From the NCBI GenBank assembly GCA_020248985.1, contig JADCGL010000016.1, forward strand, positions 1-64,000: a DNA stretch of 64,000 nt. The letters are read 5' to 3'. The notes under the pieces were generated by a model, which made no database searches, was not told where the DNA came from, and was given only the letters and a program-made list of their open reading frames with translations. The DNA comes from Telmatospirillum sp. GTDB taxonomy: Bacteria; Pseudomonadota; Alphaproteobacteria; CACIAM-22H2. Shown here in pieces: positions 27,921 to 36,407 of the stretch (positions are counted from its first letter, which is position 1; each line of letters begins with the position of its first letter). A program made the position numbers and the translations under genes.

Positions 27921-28499
27921 TCAATCCTTCAGAGTGGCGACGAACTCGTCGTGGCCCAGACGCGCATAGAGCTTGCGCTTCACGGGGTCTTTCAGCGTGT
28001 CGATGGCTTCGGCCGCTGCCGGGTCGCCCGCCTTGGTCGCAGCCGCCGCATCGACTTCCGCCTGGCCGGCATTCTCGGGCACGCCCAGAATCTGCCAGTA
28101 GGTCGGGCCCGAGGGCGCCTTCTTTTCGGCCTTTTCGTGCTTCTCGGCCTTCTCGTCGCTGCCGCTCGCACCGGGCTTGGCGGTGATCTCGACGACCATG
28201 GCGCGCAGGATGCGCACACGCACGCCGTCGGCGATCTCGATGACCGCTTCGCGGTCGTCGACGATTCGCTGCACGGTGCCGATCAGGCCGCCGCCTGTGA
28301 CGACGCGGTCGCCGCGCTTCAGCGCGTCGATCATCGCCTTGTGGTCCTTCGCCTTCTTCTGCTGCGGACGAATGATCAGAAAGTAGAAGACGACGAAAAT
28401 GAGCACCAACGGGAGCAGCTGGACCAGAAAGTCGCTGCCGCCGCCGCCGCCCGCAGCCTGGGCATAGGCGGGAGAAATGAACATCGAAGAAAACTCCAT
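27921..28499 (-). CDS. yajC: YajC with a degenerate J-domain-like C-terminal extension
   Basis: 192 residues, against ~110 for ordinary YajC. The first ~105 are standard: one membrane helix (FLVQLLPLVLIFVVFYFLIIRPQ), QKKAKDHKAMIDALKRGDRVVTGGGLIGTV and a short beta domain. A charged Lys/Glu linker follows. The last ~60 residues (YWQILGVPENAGQAEVD..., then LKDPVKRKLYARLGHDEF) align with helix I and helices III-IV of a DnaJ J-domain, but helix II and the HPD motif are missing. It is the first gene of the yajC-secD-secF-Mth938 operon and associates with SecDF. The extension should lie in the cytoplasm. Confidence 0.9.
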   Translation of the reverse strand: MEFSSMFISPAYAQAAGGGGGSDFLVQLLPLVLIFVVFYFLIIRPQQKKAKDHKAMIDALKRGDRVVTGGGLIGTVQRIVDDREAVIEIADGVRVRILRAMVVEITAKPGASGSDEKAEKHEKAEKKAPSGPTYWQILGVPENAGQAEVDAAAATKAGDPAAAEAIDTLKDPVKRKLYARLGHDEFVATLKD

Positions 28500-28588
28500 C
28501 GAACGAGGGGTTTTTGGATCGGGCGCGAACTATAGCCACCCCGCCCACAAAAGCAACGTCCCCCTTCAGGTCGGATTTTCCTTTTGGA

Positions 28589-28617
28589 TTGACCACTTGG
28601 GGACTGGGAGATAGCTT
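28589..28617 (+). promoter_or_regulatory. candidate promoter for the DUF815 ATPase
   Basis: TTGACC (28589-28594) and TAGCTT (28612-28617) are separated by 17 bases, about 47 bases before the ATG at 28664. The -35 is good and the -10 is weak. It lies in the divergent space between yajC and the ATPase gene. Confidence 0.35.
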
Positions 28618-28663
28618 GCGCGGCGTTTTCAAAAGCCATTGCCTCGCGCGGGACTCCGAACCG

Positions 28664-29521
28664 ATGGACGCTGCCAAGATCGAAACCCTGCTCGCCCGAA
28701 TTGCCGATGCCCTCGAGCGGTTGGCCCCGCCCGCCTCGATCTCGGCCGATCTCGATGCCGGCGATGCTTTCGTGTGGCATGCCGACGGCCAGCGCCTTGA
28801 GGCGATCGCCAAGGTAAATCGCGTCGATCTCGATCTGCTGCGCGGCGTCGATCGCCAGCGCGAAACGCTGTACGCGAACACGCTGCGCTTCGCCAAAGGC
28901 CTTCCGGCCAACAACGTCCTGCTGTGGGGGGCCCGCGGCACGGGCAAATCCTCGCTTGTGAAGGCCGTGCACGCGGCCATCAACGCCGAGATGCCGCGTA
29001 GCGTGGCGCTCGTCGAAATCCATCGCGAAGACATTCCGTCGCTGCCGCTGCTGCTGTCGCACATCCGCGGCAAGAAGCGCCCGGTCATCGTGTTCTGCGA
29101 CGATCTGTCGTTCGACGGCCAGGACGCGGCCTACAAATCGCTGAAGGCCGTGCTCGACGGCGGCATCGAAGGCCGCCCCGACAATGTGGTGTTCTACGCC
29201 ACCTCGAACCGCCGCCATCTGATGGCGCGCGACATGATCGAAAACGAACGCTCGACCGCCATCAACCCGTACGAAGCGGTCGAAGAAAAAGTCTCGCTCT
29301 CGGACCGGTTCGGCCTGTGGCTCGGCTTCCACAATGCCGACCAGGACACGTATTTCGCAATGATCGAAGGCTACGCCAAACGCTACGATTTCGGCTTGGC
29401 TACCGAAGATCTGCATGCGCAGGCCAACGAATGGTCGGTCACGCGTGGAGCGCGCTCGGGCCGCGTGGCGTGGCAGTTCGTGCAGGATCTCGCCGGCCGC
29501 TTGGGCAAGCGGCTCGACTAG
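28664..29521 (+). CDS. DUF815-family ATPase
   Basis: 285 residues. It is an AAA-type P-loop protein: Walker A GARGTGKSS, Walker B VIVFCDDLSFD, sensor-like FYATSNRRHL and the RFGLWLGFHNADQDTYFAMI segment all match the DUF815 family of predicted ATPases. The physiological role of the family is unknown. ATG 28664 is chosen at the start of conserved sequence (MDAAKIETLLARI); the frame is open upstream. Its stop overlaps that of the convergent gene by 4 bases. Confidence 0.88.
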   Translation: MDAAKIETLLARIADALERLAPPASISADLDAGDAFVWHADGQRLEAIAKVNRVDLDLLRGVDRQRETLYANTLRFAKGLPANNVLLWGARGTGKSSLVKAVHAAINAEMPRSVALVEIHREDIPSLPLLLSHIRGKKRPVIVFCDDLSFDGQDAAYKSLKAVLDGGIEGRPDNVVFYATSNRRHLMARDMIENERSTAINPYEAVEEKVSLSDRFGLWLGFHNADQDTYFAMIEGYAKRYDFGLATEDLHAQANEWSVTRGARSGRVAWQFVQDLAGRLGKRLD

Positions 29522-30372
29522 GTTTCGCGGATTGCGAATTTGGCGCCCGGCATTTTGCCGACACCGTAGGCGTCGAAAATCTTGTCGTAGGTGCCGTCGG
29601 CCTTCATTGCGTCGAGTGCCCAGACGACCGCGTCGGCAAGACTGCGTTCGCGCGTGGCAAGGCACGAGAATTGCGGAAACTGGCGGCTCAGCACGGTTTC
29701 GACTGTGCGTGAATCCTGCAGCAGCTTTACCGTTGCATCGATGGCTGCAACCGCATCGACCTGGCGCGCGCGCAAGGCCGCGATCGCCTCGGCGATATTG
29801 TTGAAGGTCGCAATGTCGATGGCCTTGAGCCCTTTGGCGACGAGGCTTTCGCTCAAAGCGCGCGTGCGGTTCTCGGCCGTAGCGCCGAGTTCGACCGCAA
29901 CCCGCTTGCCGGCCAAATCGTCGGGCGTGCGAATGCCGGTCGGGTTGCCGGGGAACGTCGCGTAGCTGAGCGCTGCGACCTCGTATGGGATCATCTGCAT
30001 CAGCTTGGCGCGCTCCTCGCTCCAGAAGATGCCGGTGTTGATCATGTCCCAGCGCCGTGCGGCCAAGCCCGGGATCATCGGCGCGAAATCCGTGCGGATG
30101 TACTCGGCCTCGAGCCCGAGGCGCTTGGCGATCTCGATGCCGACTTCGATGCGGAGGCCCTTGAGCCCGCCGCGATCGTCGGCATACATCAAAGGCGGCA
30201 CGGTCGGGTTCGTCGACATCATGAGCTTGCCGGGCTGCACGAGCACGCCGGGCGCCAGGCGCGGCGCTTGCGCAAAGGAAGGTCGCGGACCCGCGGCTGC
30301 AATAAGGCCAGCACTTGCGCCTGCCAGCAGAACAAACCGACGATCCATTTGCGGTGTCGCGTTACGGCGCAT
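29518..30372 (-). CDS. Tat-exported solute-binding protein (ABC family 3 type)
   Basis: 284 residues. The N-terminus has a twin-arginine-like signal (DRRFVLLAGASAGLIAAAG). The mature part is a type II periplasmic binding fold of the polar amino acid family: GLKGLRIEVGIEIAKRLGLEAEYIRTDFAPMIPGLAARRWDMI, then RTPDDLAGKRVAVELGAT and ADAVVWALDAMKADGTYDKI. The ligand is not predictable. No permease or ATPase gene is adjacent. It is divergent from a TauD-like dioxygenase. The 94-base gap presumably carries both promoters. Starts at 30372 and 30348 are both possible. Confidence 0.85.
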   Translation of the reverse strand: MRRNATPQMDRRFVLLAGASAGLIAAAGPRPSFAQAPRLAPGVLVQPGKLMMSTNPTVPPLMYADDRGGLKGLRIEVGIEIAKRLGLEAEYIRTDFAPMIPGLAARRWDMINTGIFWSEERAKLMQMIPYEVAALSYATFPGNPTGIRTPDDLAGKRVAVELGATAENRTRALSESLVAKGLKAIDIATFNNIAEAIAALRARQVDAVAAIDATVKLLQDSRTVETVLSRQFPQFSCLATRERSLADAVVWALDAMKADGTYDKIFDAYGVGKMPGAKFAIRET

Positions 30373-30466
30373 GGGCCCCTCCCTTAATGTTTGATCTACA
30401 GCGAATTTACGCAAATTGTGTGCCATACGCACCCATGCTACAAACGAAAGAAGCCAGGGGGCGGAT

Positions 30467-31357
30467 ATGCAGCAGACGACGGCACCGATCGAGCGATCCG
30501 ACGACGCGTCGGCACCTGTTTGGACGCAGCGTTTGGCGCACAGCAATTGGCACGACCGCCGCATGGGAACGGTCGTGCCGGACATCGATCTGGCGCAACT
30601 CGACGATGCCAGGTTTGCGCGTATCGGCGAGGCGCTGCTGCGCCACTCGGTCGTCGTGCTCAAGAACCAGTCTTTGCCGCCGGAAGCGCAGGTCGCCTTC
30701 ACCGAGCGTTTCGGGCCACTCGAAATCAGCATCCATCGCGAATTCACGCTCGGCAACCATCCGCCGCTGCTGGTGCTTTCGAACGTCGTCGAAAACGGCA
30801 AACCAATCGGCTTCGCCAATGGCGGCAAGCAGTGGCACACCGATTTTTCGTTCATGGAGCGCTGCGGTTTGGCGACCGTGCTGTACGGCGTCGAATGCCC
30901 GCCCGAAGGTGCGAACACGATGTTCGCCGACATGTACGCCGCCTACGACGCGTTCGACGACCAGACGCGTGCACGGCTCGACCCGATGGAAGTGCTGCAT
31001 AGTTATCGCCTGCGCTACCGCGACGGGGGCATTGCGTCCGACAAGCTCACGCGTTGCCCCGACGTCGTGCATCCGCTCGTGCGCACCCATCCGCAGACAG
31101 GACGCAAGGCATTGTTCTTGGGCTGTCGGCAGAGCGCTTTCGCCCACGGCATGCCCGAGGTGGCCGGCAACAGCTTCATGCGCGTGCTGATCGAGTTCGC
31201 GACGCAGCCGCAATTCGTCTATTCCCACAAATGGGAGGCGGGCGACGTCGTGATTTGGGACAATCGCGCTGTCATGCATACGGCCACGCCGTTCGACGAG
31301 CGCAAATACCGGCGCGTGATGCACCGCACCTCGACGATCGGCGAGCGGCCGGTCTGA
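30467..31357 (+). CDS. TauD/TfdA-family 2-oxoglutarate dioxygenase
   Basis: 296 residues. The iron-binding facial triad is visible: His124 and Asp126 in QWHTDFSF and a distal His in RAVMHTATPF, with the Arg of KYRRVMHR for 2-oxoglutarate. VVVLKNQSLPPEAQVAFTERFGPLE is typical of the family. These Fe(II) enzymes hydroxylate taurine, 2,4-D, sulfate esters or related substrates; which one applies here is unknown. An AGGGGGCGG ribosome site precedes ATG 30467. The divergent solute-binding gene hints at a shared substrate. Confidence 0.88.
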   Translation: MQQTTAPIERSDDASAPVWTQRLAHSNWHDRRMGTVVPDIDLAQLDDARFARIGEALLRHSVVVLKNQSLPPEAQVAFTERFGPLEISIHREFTLGNHPPLLVLSNVVENGKPIGFANGGKQWHTDFSFMERCGLATVLYGVECPPEGANTMFADMYAAYDAFDDQTRARLDPMEVLHSYRLRYRDGGIASDKLTRCPDVVHPLVRTHPQTGRKALFLGCRQSAFAHGMPEVAGNSFMRVLIEFATQPQFVYSHKWEAGDVVIWDNRAVMHTATPFDERKYRRVMHRTSTIGERPV

Positions 31358-31360
31358 GGT

Positions 31361-31849
31361 CTATAGTCCCGCAAAACGCCCGTTCTGCAAAGCGCCCAAC
31401 ACGAAGCAGACGGCGCGAAACAGCGTCGGGCTGAATTCGGAAATCACGATCGTTGCGTCGCGCGCCCCGTTCGGACCCGGCGTTATCAGCGCCTTGCCCG
31501 GCGCCCCCGATCGGCGCGACAGCTCGTAGCTGACAACGCCCGGATTCGATTTGTCGCGCACCGCACGGATTTGCCAGTCGGACAGCGGATCGCGCAGGTC
31601 ACGGATCGTCGCCAAGTACTCGGCCCGCATTTTGCGCGCCGTCTCGGCCAAACGCAGCACAAGCGGATCGTTTTGGCTGGCTTCGGCCCACAAGGCGATT
31701 TTGGCCTCGGCCGAAGGCAATGCGACCGTATCTTCGGTCGGCTTTGGGGGCATTTTCTCGGGCGGTTTTTCGGCGCTTGTCGGCACACGGGCGGGAACGG
31801 CAGGCCTCGACGCAGACACAAGATCGCGAAGCACGCGAAGATCGCTCAT
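31361..31849 (-). CDS. hypothetical protein
   Basis: 162 residues from ATG 31849, with GGAG just upstream. I do not recognise the family. A Pro/Lys-rich segment (VPTSAEKPPEKMPPKPTED) precedes two amphipathic helices (AKIALWAEASQNDPLVLRLAETARKMRAEYLATIRDLRD). The C-terminal half is predicted beta/alpha (VVSYELSRRSG, DATIVISEF, LFRAVCFVLGAL). No signal peptide or membrane segment is evident. The 90 bases upstream are less GC-rich (CCTATAGAATTGCACTTTAG near 31890) and probably contain its promoter. It converges with the TauD-like gene, 3 bases apart. Confidence 0.65.
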   Translation of the reverse strand: MSDLRVLRDLVSASRPAVPARVPTSAEKPPEKMPPKPTEDTVALPSAEAKIALWAEASQNDPLVLRLAETARKMRAEYLATIRDLRDPLSDWQIRAVRDKSNPGVVSYELSRRSGAPGKALITPGPNGARDATIVISEFSPTLFRAVCFVLGALQNGRFAGL

Positions 31850-31939
31850 AGGCATTCTCCATCCGATCGCGCATGCATTCTGCATGCAACCTATAGAATT
31901 GCACTTTAGAGCTGTCGAGTCAATGCGCCGCGCGAAAGC

Positions 31940-33064
31940 CTAGTTGGCGGCCGAGACCGAACCCAAAAATTCGATCGGATTGACCGCGCGTGTGCCGCGA
32001 CGCACTTCGAAATGCAACTGCGGTGTGGTCACGTTGCCGGTCGCACCGACGCGGCCGATCGTCTGGCCACGCCGCACCTGATCGCCGCGCTGCACCATCA
32101 ATTCGTCTGCATGCGCATAGGCAGTCACAAGGCCCCCCTCGTGGCGCAGAAGCAGAAGATTTCCGAAGCCGCGCAACTCGTTGCCGGCATAGATCACAAC
32201 CCCGCTTTCGGCCGCACGGAACGGCGTGCCACGCGGGGCGGCGATATTGACGCCGTCATTCTGCAAGCCGCCGGGCTTGGGTCCGAAATCGGACGTTACG
32301 ACGCCGCGCACGGGCCACAACATGCGCCCCGCTGAAACGGCTGTGTCGCTGCCCGCCGGTGCCGCCGGCGGATTGGCTGGGAGCGGCGGTGGGGCCGGCG
32401 CGGCCGCGGGCGGTACGGACGCGATCTGCGGTACGGGTGCGGCCGTCGCGGCTGGGGCGGTTTGAGTCGTGGCAGCTTGCGGCGCTGGCGCCGGGCTCGA
32501 GACAACCGCCTGCGGCGGTGCCGCTTGCGATGGGGCGGGCGAAACGGCGGCGATGGCGGGTCCAGGTGCCGGCGGCGTCGGCACGACGTTTCGCACGTTC
32601 TCGGGGCGTGCCGTCTCCGGGATCACCAGACGCTGGCCGACGCGGATCGTATAAGGCGGCTCGATGCCGTTCACGCGCACAAGCTCGCGCATCGGCACGC
32701 TGTAGCGCTGCGCCAATTGCGACACCGTGTCGCCGCTGCGCACCTCGTGCACATTCACGTTCGGGATCGACAGGCGCGTGCCGGGCTCGAGCGCGTAAGG
32801 CGGATTGAGGCGGTTGGCGTCGATCAATGCGCGCGTCGGCACGCCCGCCCTGCGGGCGACAGTGAAAAGCGTATCGCCTTCGCGCACGATGTAGGTCGAG
32901 CCTGGGGCGATGGGTGCTGCAGCAGCGGCAATGCGCGCGGCATTTGCCGCTGGCGGCTGCGCGGAGCCGATCGTGACGGGAGCCGGCGGACCGCTGCGCG
33001 CGCACGCTGCAAGTGCGGCAATTGCCGCACCGCAAACAAAGATCCGAAACGAACGCGCCGGCAC
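31940..33064 (-). CDS. nlpD: NlpD-like LysM/M23 lipoprotein, degenerate active site
   Basis: 374 residues from GTG 33064, with AGGAGG upstream. The signal ends in the lipobox LAAC. Two LysM repeats follow (YIVREGDTLFTVARRAGVP and HEVRSGDTVSQLAQRYSVP), then a long Pro/Ala-rich linker and a C-terminal LytM/M23 domain. The zinc ligands are not all present: the HxxxD region reads LQNDGVNIAAPRG and the final block reads QLHFEVRRG. It is therefore probably a non-catalytic amidase activator like NlpD or EnvC in the cell envelope. Its position after surE and pcm matches the classical surE-pcm-nlpD order. Confidence 0.88.
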   Translation of the reverse strand: MPARSFRIFVCGAAIAALAACARSGPPAPVTIGSAQPPAANAARIAAAAAPIAPGSTYIVREGDTLFTVARRAGVPTRALIDANRLNPPYALEPGTRLSIPNVNVHEVRSGDTVSQLAQRYSVPMRELVRVNGIEPPYTIRVGQRLVIPETARPENVRNVVPTPPAPGPAIAAVSPAPSQAAPPQAVVSSPAPAPQAATTQTAPAATAAPVPQIASVPPAAAPAPPPLPANPPAAPAGSDTAVSAGRMLWPVRGVVTSDFGPKPGGLQNDGVNIAAPRGTPFRAAESGVVIYAGNELRGFGNLLLLRHEGGLVTAYAHADELMVQRGDQVRRGQTIGRVGATGNVTTPQLHFEVRRGTRAVNPIEFLGSVSAAN

Positions 33065-33078
33065 GGGGCCTCCTGCCC

Positions 33079-33714
33079 TTACGTCGGCAATCCTGCCACC
33101 ATCGGCACGAATCGCACGGCGTCGAGTTCCTCGATGGTGGCACGGCCATCGATTTTGCGCACGCGGATCAGGCTTTGCGTGCGTTTCTCGCGCCCGACGG
33201 GCAAGACCATCACGCCGCCTTCGGCGAGCTGGTCGATCAAAGTATTGGGGATTTCGCTGGGAGCAGCGGTCACGATGATGCGCTCGAACGGCGCTTGCCC
33301 GGCCCACCCCTGCCAGCCGTCGCCGAACTTGGTCGTGACGTTGTGGATGCGCAGCGCTTTGAAGCGCGCTTCGGCTTCCTGCATCAGCTCGCGATGGCGC
33401 TCGATCGTGTAGACGCGGCGCACCATGCGCGCGAGCACGCAGGTCTGATAGCCCGAGCCCGTGCCGATTTCGAGCACCTTCATGCGCGGGCCCGCTTCGA
33501 GCGCTTGGCTCATCAGCCCCACGACCGACGGGCGCGACAGGGTCTGCGCGTGCCCGATCGGCAGCGCGGCGTCTTCGTAAGCGCGGTCGCGGAACGTGGG
33601 GGGCACAAAAGCTTCGCGCGGCACGCGTTCGATCGCCGAGAGCACGGCCGTGTCGCCGATCCCGGCGGCGCGCAGATCCATCAGCAGGCGGATGCGATGG
33701 TTGGGCGTGCTCAT
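33079..33714 (-). CDS. pcm: protein-L-isoaspartate O-methyltransferase
   Basis: 211 residues. It uses S-adenosylmethionine to methylate isoaspartyl residues in damaged proteins. Family blocks include IERVPREAFVPPTFRDRAYEDAALPIGHAQTLSRP, the SAM motif VLEIGTGSGYQTCVLARM, FERIIVTAAPSEIP and GGVMVLPVG. The ATG overlaps the surE stop by ATGA, and nlpD follows after 14 bases. Confidence 0.96.
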   Translation of the reverse strand: MSTPNHRIRLLMDLRAAGIGDTAVLSAIERVPREAFVPPTFRDRAYEDAALPIGHAQTLSRPSVVGLMSQALEAGPRMKVLEIGTGSGYQTCVLARMVRRVYTIERHRELMQEAEARFKALRIHNVTTKFGDGWQGWAGQAPFERIIVTAAPSEIPNTLIDQLAEGGVMVLPVGREKRTQSLIRVRKIDGRATIEELDAVRFVPMVAGLPT

Positions 33715-34502
33715 GCGGCGTCCCCGAATTGGCGCGCCAGCGTCTTGAAGGTCGCGCGATGGGTAAGGTCGAGATGCAGGGGCGTAACCGTGTTGTAGCC
33801 GCGGTCGGTCGCCCAAATGTCGGTACCCTTGCGCTCGTCGTGGCCCCGCACGGCCGCCCCGATCCAGTAGTAGGCCTGGCCGCGCGGATCGGTGTTGCGC
33901 ACGATGTCGTCCGACGTTTTGTAGCGCCCTTGCGCGGCGCGCACGGTGCCGCGCACCTTGGCGTGCGGCACGTCCGGGAAATTGACGTTCATCAGCACGT
34001 TCTCGGGCCAGCCCACGTAAGCAAGCTTTTTCACGATGCCGCCTGCAAAATGTTCGGCCGTCTTCCATTTGATCGGATGCGGGCCTGCCACGACTTGCGA
34101 CATTGCGATCGCGGGCACGCCCAGAATGGTGGCCTCCATCGCCGCCGCAATGGTGCCGGAATAGGTCACGTCGTCGGCGAGATTGCCGCCGCGATTGATG
34201 CCCGACAGGCACAGCGTCGGCGGCTTGTCGCGCATGATCTCTTGCAGTGCGAGCATCACGCTGTCGGTCGGCGTGCCGTCGACGGCAAAGCGTTTTGGCC
34301 CGAGTTTGCGCACCCGCAACGGGCGCCGGATCGTCAGCGAATGGCTGACCGCACTTTGCTCGGTCTCGGGTGCCACGACCCAGACATCCGGGCAAAGTTT
34401 GCGCGCGATTTTCTCGAGCAAGGCAATGCCGGCTGCATCGATCCCGTCGTCGTTGCAGACGAGGATCCGCGCTTTTGCAAGGTCGATGGGCTTGCCGAAC
34501 AT
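33711..34502 (-). CDS. surE: 5'/3'-nucleotidase SurE
   Basis: 263 residues. It is a divalent-metal nucleotidase and survival protein. The metal-binding Asp pair lies in ILVCNDDGIDAAGI, followed by APETEQSAVSHSLT, GTPTDSVMLAL, LSGINRGGNLADDVTYSGTIAAAMEA and MNVNFPD. ATG 34502 is preceded by AAGGA with good spacing; 12 further codons are open upstream. TATAAC at ~34574 (minus strand) could be its -10 box. It is first of surE-pcm-nlpD. Confidence 0.95.
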   Translation of the reverse strand: MFGKPIDLAKARILVCNDDGIDAAGIALLEKIARKLCPDVWVVAPETEQSAVSHSLTIRRPLRVRKLGPKRFAVDGTPTDSVMLALQEIMRDKPPTLCLSGINRGGNLADDVTYSGTIAAAMEATILGVPAIAMSQVVAGPHPIKWKTAEHFAGGIVKKLAYVGWPENVLMNVNFPDVPHAKVRGTVRAAQGRYKTSDDIVRNTDPRGQAYYWIGAAVRGHDERKGTDIWATDRGYNTVTPLHLDLTHRATFKTLARQFGDAA

Positions 34503-34633
34503 CCAGATCCTTGACAACCCGTTGGCCGCACGGCGCAAAATCGCGAATCGCGCGACGAATCGAGTGCAACCGTTATACGGGCGCCCCGAGTCGGGTGTCC
34601 ACAGATCGGCAATTTACGTTTGGATCTAGAGGT

Positions 34634-35536
34634 TTAACGAGACGCGTTGAAATCGGTCTCGGGCACGCCCGCCACAACCGCGACGGCATTGGTCGAAGCC
34701 GTCGCCGCCGGAGCCGCCGCTGCGGGTGAAGCTGCTGTGGAACTTGCGGCTGGGGTCTCGTCCGTCTCGGTTTCAGCCTCGGCGCGTTTCTTCTCGATCA
34801 CATAGCCGATCCAGATCGACGCCTCGTAGAGCAGGTACATCGGGACTGCGAGCGACAATTGGCTGAACACGTCGGGCGGTGTGACCACGCCCGCAAACGC
34901 AACGACGCCGACCACGGCATAGCGCCGCTTCTGCGCCAAGGTTTTGGCCGACAGGATGCCGACGCGCACCAGCAAAAGCAGCAACACGGGCAGCTGGAAG
35001 CTGATGCCGAAGGCCAAGATCAGCGTCATGACGAGCGACAGATACTCGCTCATCTTGGCTTCGAGCTGGATCGGCAATGCGCCCTCGCCCGCCGGCATTT
35101 CGAACGAGGCGAAGAACTTCATCGCGACGGGCAGCACGCCGTAATAGAGCAGCGTTGCGCCCAGCGTGAACATGACCGGCGTTGCGACCAGGAACGGCAG
35201 GAACGCGTTTCGTTCGTGCTTGTAAAGGCCGGGCGCGACGAACTTCCACAGCTGGTTCGCGATGATCGGGAACGAGAGGCAGATGCCCGCGAAAAACGCG
35301 ACCTTGATATAGGTGAAAAACGCCTCGGTCGGTGCCGTGAAGATCATGCGGCGGCCGGCCTGGCCCTCGAACACATGGTTGAGCGGCTGGACGAGGAAGT
35401 TGAAGATCGGCTGGTGGAACTGGTAGGCGACGATGAAGGCCACGAAGAACGCCACGATCGAATAGAGCAGCCGCTGGCGCAGCTCGATCAGATGCTCCAT
35501 CAGCGGCATTTTTTTGTCGTCGATATCTTCGGCCAC
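34634..35536 (-). CDS. tatC: twin-arginine translocase subunit TatC
   Basis: 300 residues from GTG 35536. It is the signal-peptide receptor of the Tat pathway, with six membrane helices. Key blocks are KMPLMEHLIELRQRLLYS near the start, FTAPTEAFFTYIKVAFFAG, FVAPGLYKHERNAFLPF and FAGVVTPPDVFSQL. An Ala/Thr-rich tail of ~45 residues extends the C-terminus. It is 6 bases after tatB. Confidence 0.96.
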   Translation of the reverse strand: MAEDIDDKKMPLMEHLIELRQRLLYSIVAFFVAFIVAYQFHQPIFNFLVQPLNHVFEGQAGRRMIFTAPTEAFFTYIKVAFFAGICLSFPIIANQLWKFVAPGLYKHERNAFLPFLVATPVMFTLGATLLYYGVLPVAMKFFASFEMPAGEGALPIQLEAKMSEYLSLVMTLILAFGISFQLPVLLLLLVRVGILSAKTLAQKRRYAVVGVVAFAGVVTPPDVFSQLSLAVPMYLLYEASIWIGYVIEKKRAEAETETDETPAASSTAASPAAAAPAATASTNAVAVVAGVPETDFNASR

Positions 35537-35542
35537 GGCGGA

Positions 35543-36001
35543 CTATGCGCTTTGTTTGGAGGCTTCGGGCAGCGGCGCAATCGGCGCGGGCGCTCCGGCA
35601 TCTTGCGTCTTGGGCGCTTCGGCAAGCGCCGCCGGTGCCGGCAATTCCGGTGCGGGCGGCAATGCCGATTCTGGTGTGGGTGCAGCCAAGGCCGGCGGCG
35701 GGGCCAGTGCCGTTTCGACCTGGGCTTTGAGTTCGCCCTTGGGATCGATCGTGTTCTGGATCGCCGTGCTGATGCCGCCGCTGGCGAGGCTCTGGGCCGA
35801 CTGGACCTGCTTTTTGACCTCGTCGAGATCGGCTTCGCGGATCATGTCGTCGACATTGTTCTGGAACTCGCGCGCCATCGTGCGCGCTTTGCCGACCCAA
35901 TGGCCAAGTGCCCGCAACGCGCCCGGCAGTTCCTTGGGACCAATGAAAATCACGGCGACCGTTCCGATCACCACGATTTCGCCCCAGCTCAGATCCAGCA
36001 T
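35543..36001 (-). CDS. tatB: Sec-independent translocase protein TatB
   Basis: 152 residues. The N-terminal membrane helix has the TatB pattern LSWGEIVVIGTVAVIFIGPKELPGALRALGHWVGKAR, including the Gly-Pro hinge, and is followed by an amphipathic helix (MAREFQNNVDDMIREADLDEVKK). The C-terminal tail is Pro/Ala-rich and variable. It lies between tatA and tatC, as is usual. Confidence 0.95.
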   Translation of the reverse strand: MLDLSWGEIVVIGTVAVIFIGPKELPGALRALGHWVGKARTMAREFQNNVDDMIREADLDEVKKQVQSAQSLASGGISTAIQNTIDPKGELKAQVETALAPPPALAAPTPESALPPAPELPAPAALAEAPKTQDAGAPAPIAPLPEASKQSA

Positions 36002-36044
36002 GTCGCCCCCGCGCGCCGGCAGTTCGGCCGATCGCCTGCCCGGC

Positions 36045-36284
36045 TCAAACCTTCGGCTTTTCGGCGGTCGTTGCCGAAACCGAAGGGGCGGCCGTGACTT
36101 GAGCGGTCTGGCCCGTTGCGGCAGCGGCCGTCTCGGCCGGGGCTTCGTCGTCCTTCATGCCCTTTTTGAAGGCTTTGATGCCCGACGCCATGTCGCCCAT
36201 CAGCTTCGGGATCTTGCCCGCGCCGAACAGCAGCAACACGACCACGAGCAGGATCAGCCAATGCCAAATGCTTGTCATACCCAT
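36045..36284 (-). CDS. tatA: Sec-independent translocase protein TatA
   Basis: 79 residues. It forms the Tat pore. [43 protein letters not shown] is the standard TatA membrane helix, hinge and amphipathic helix. The start is ambiguous: ATG 36284 has GGGAG 8 bases upstream and is used here; ATG 36278 and ATG 36299 are alternatives. It heads tatA-tatB-tatC. Confidence 0.94.
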   Translation of the reverse strand: MGMTSIWHWLILLVVVLLLFGAGKIPKLMGDMASGIKAFKKGMKDDEAPAETAAAATGQTAQVTAAPSVSATTAEKPKV

Positions 36285-36407
36285 CGAAAACGCTCCCATG
36301 ATGTCAGCGCCCAACTGCGCTTTGCCGCAGCATCGGGCCAAATTCGGGCCGGAGTGTGGCAGACCCTTGCGTCTGCCGCAACCGATCCGGCGTGCGGTCG
36401 CAATTGC

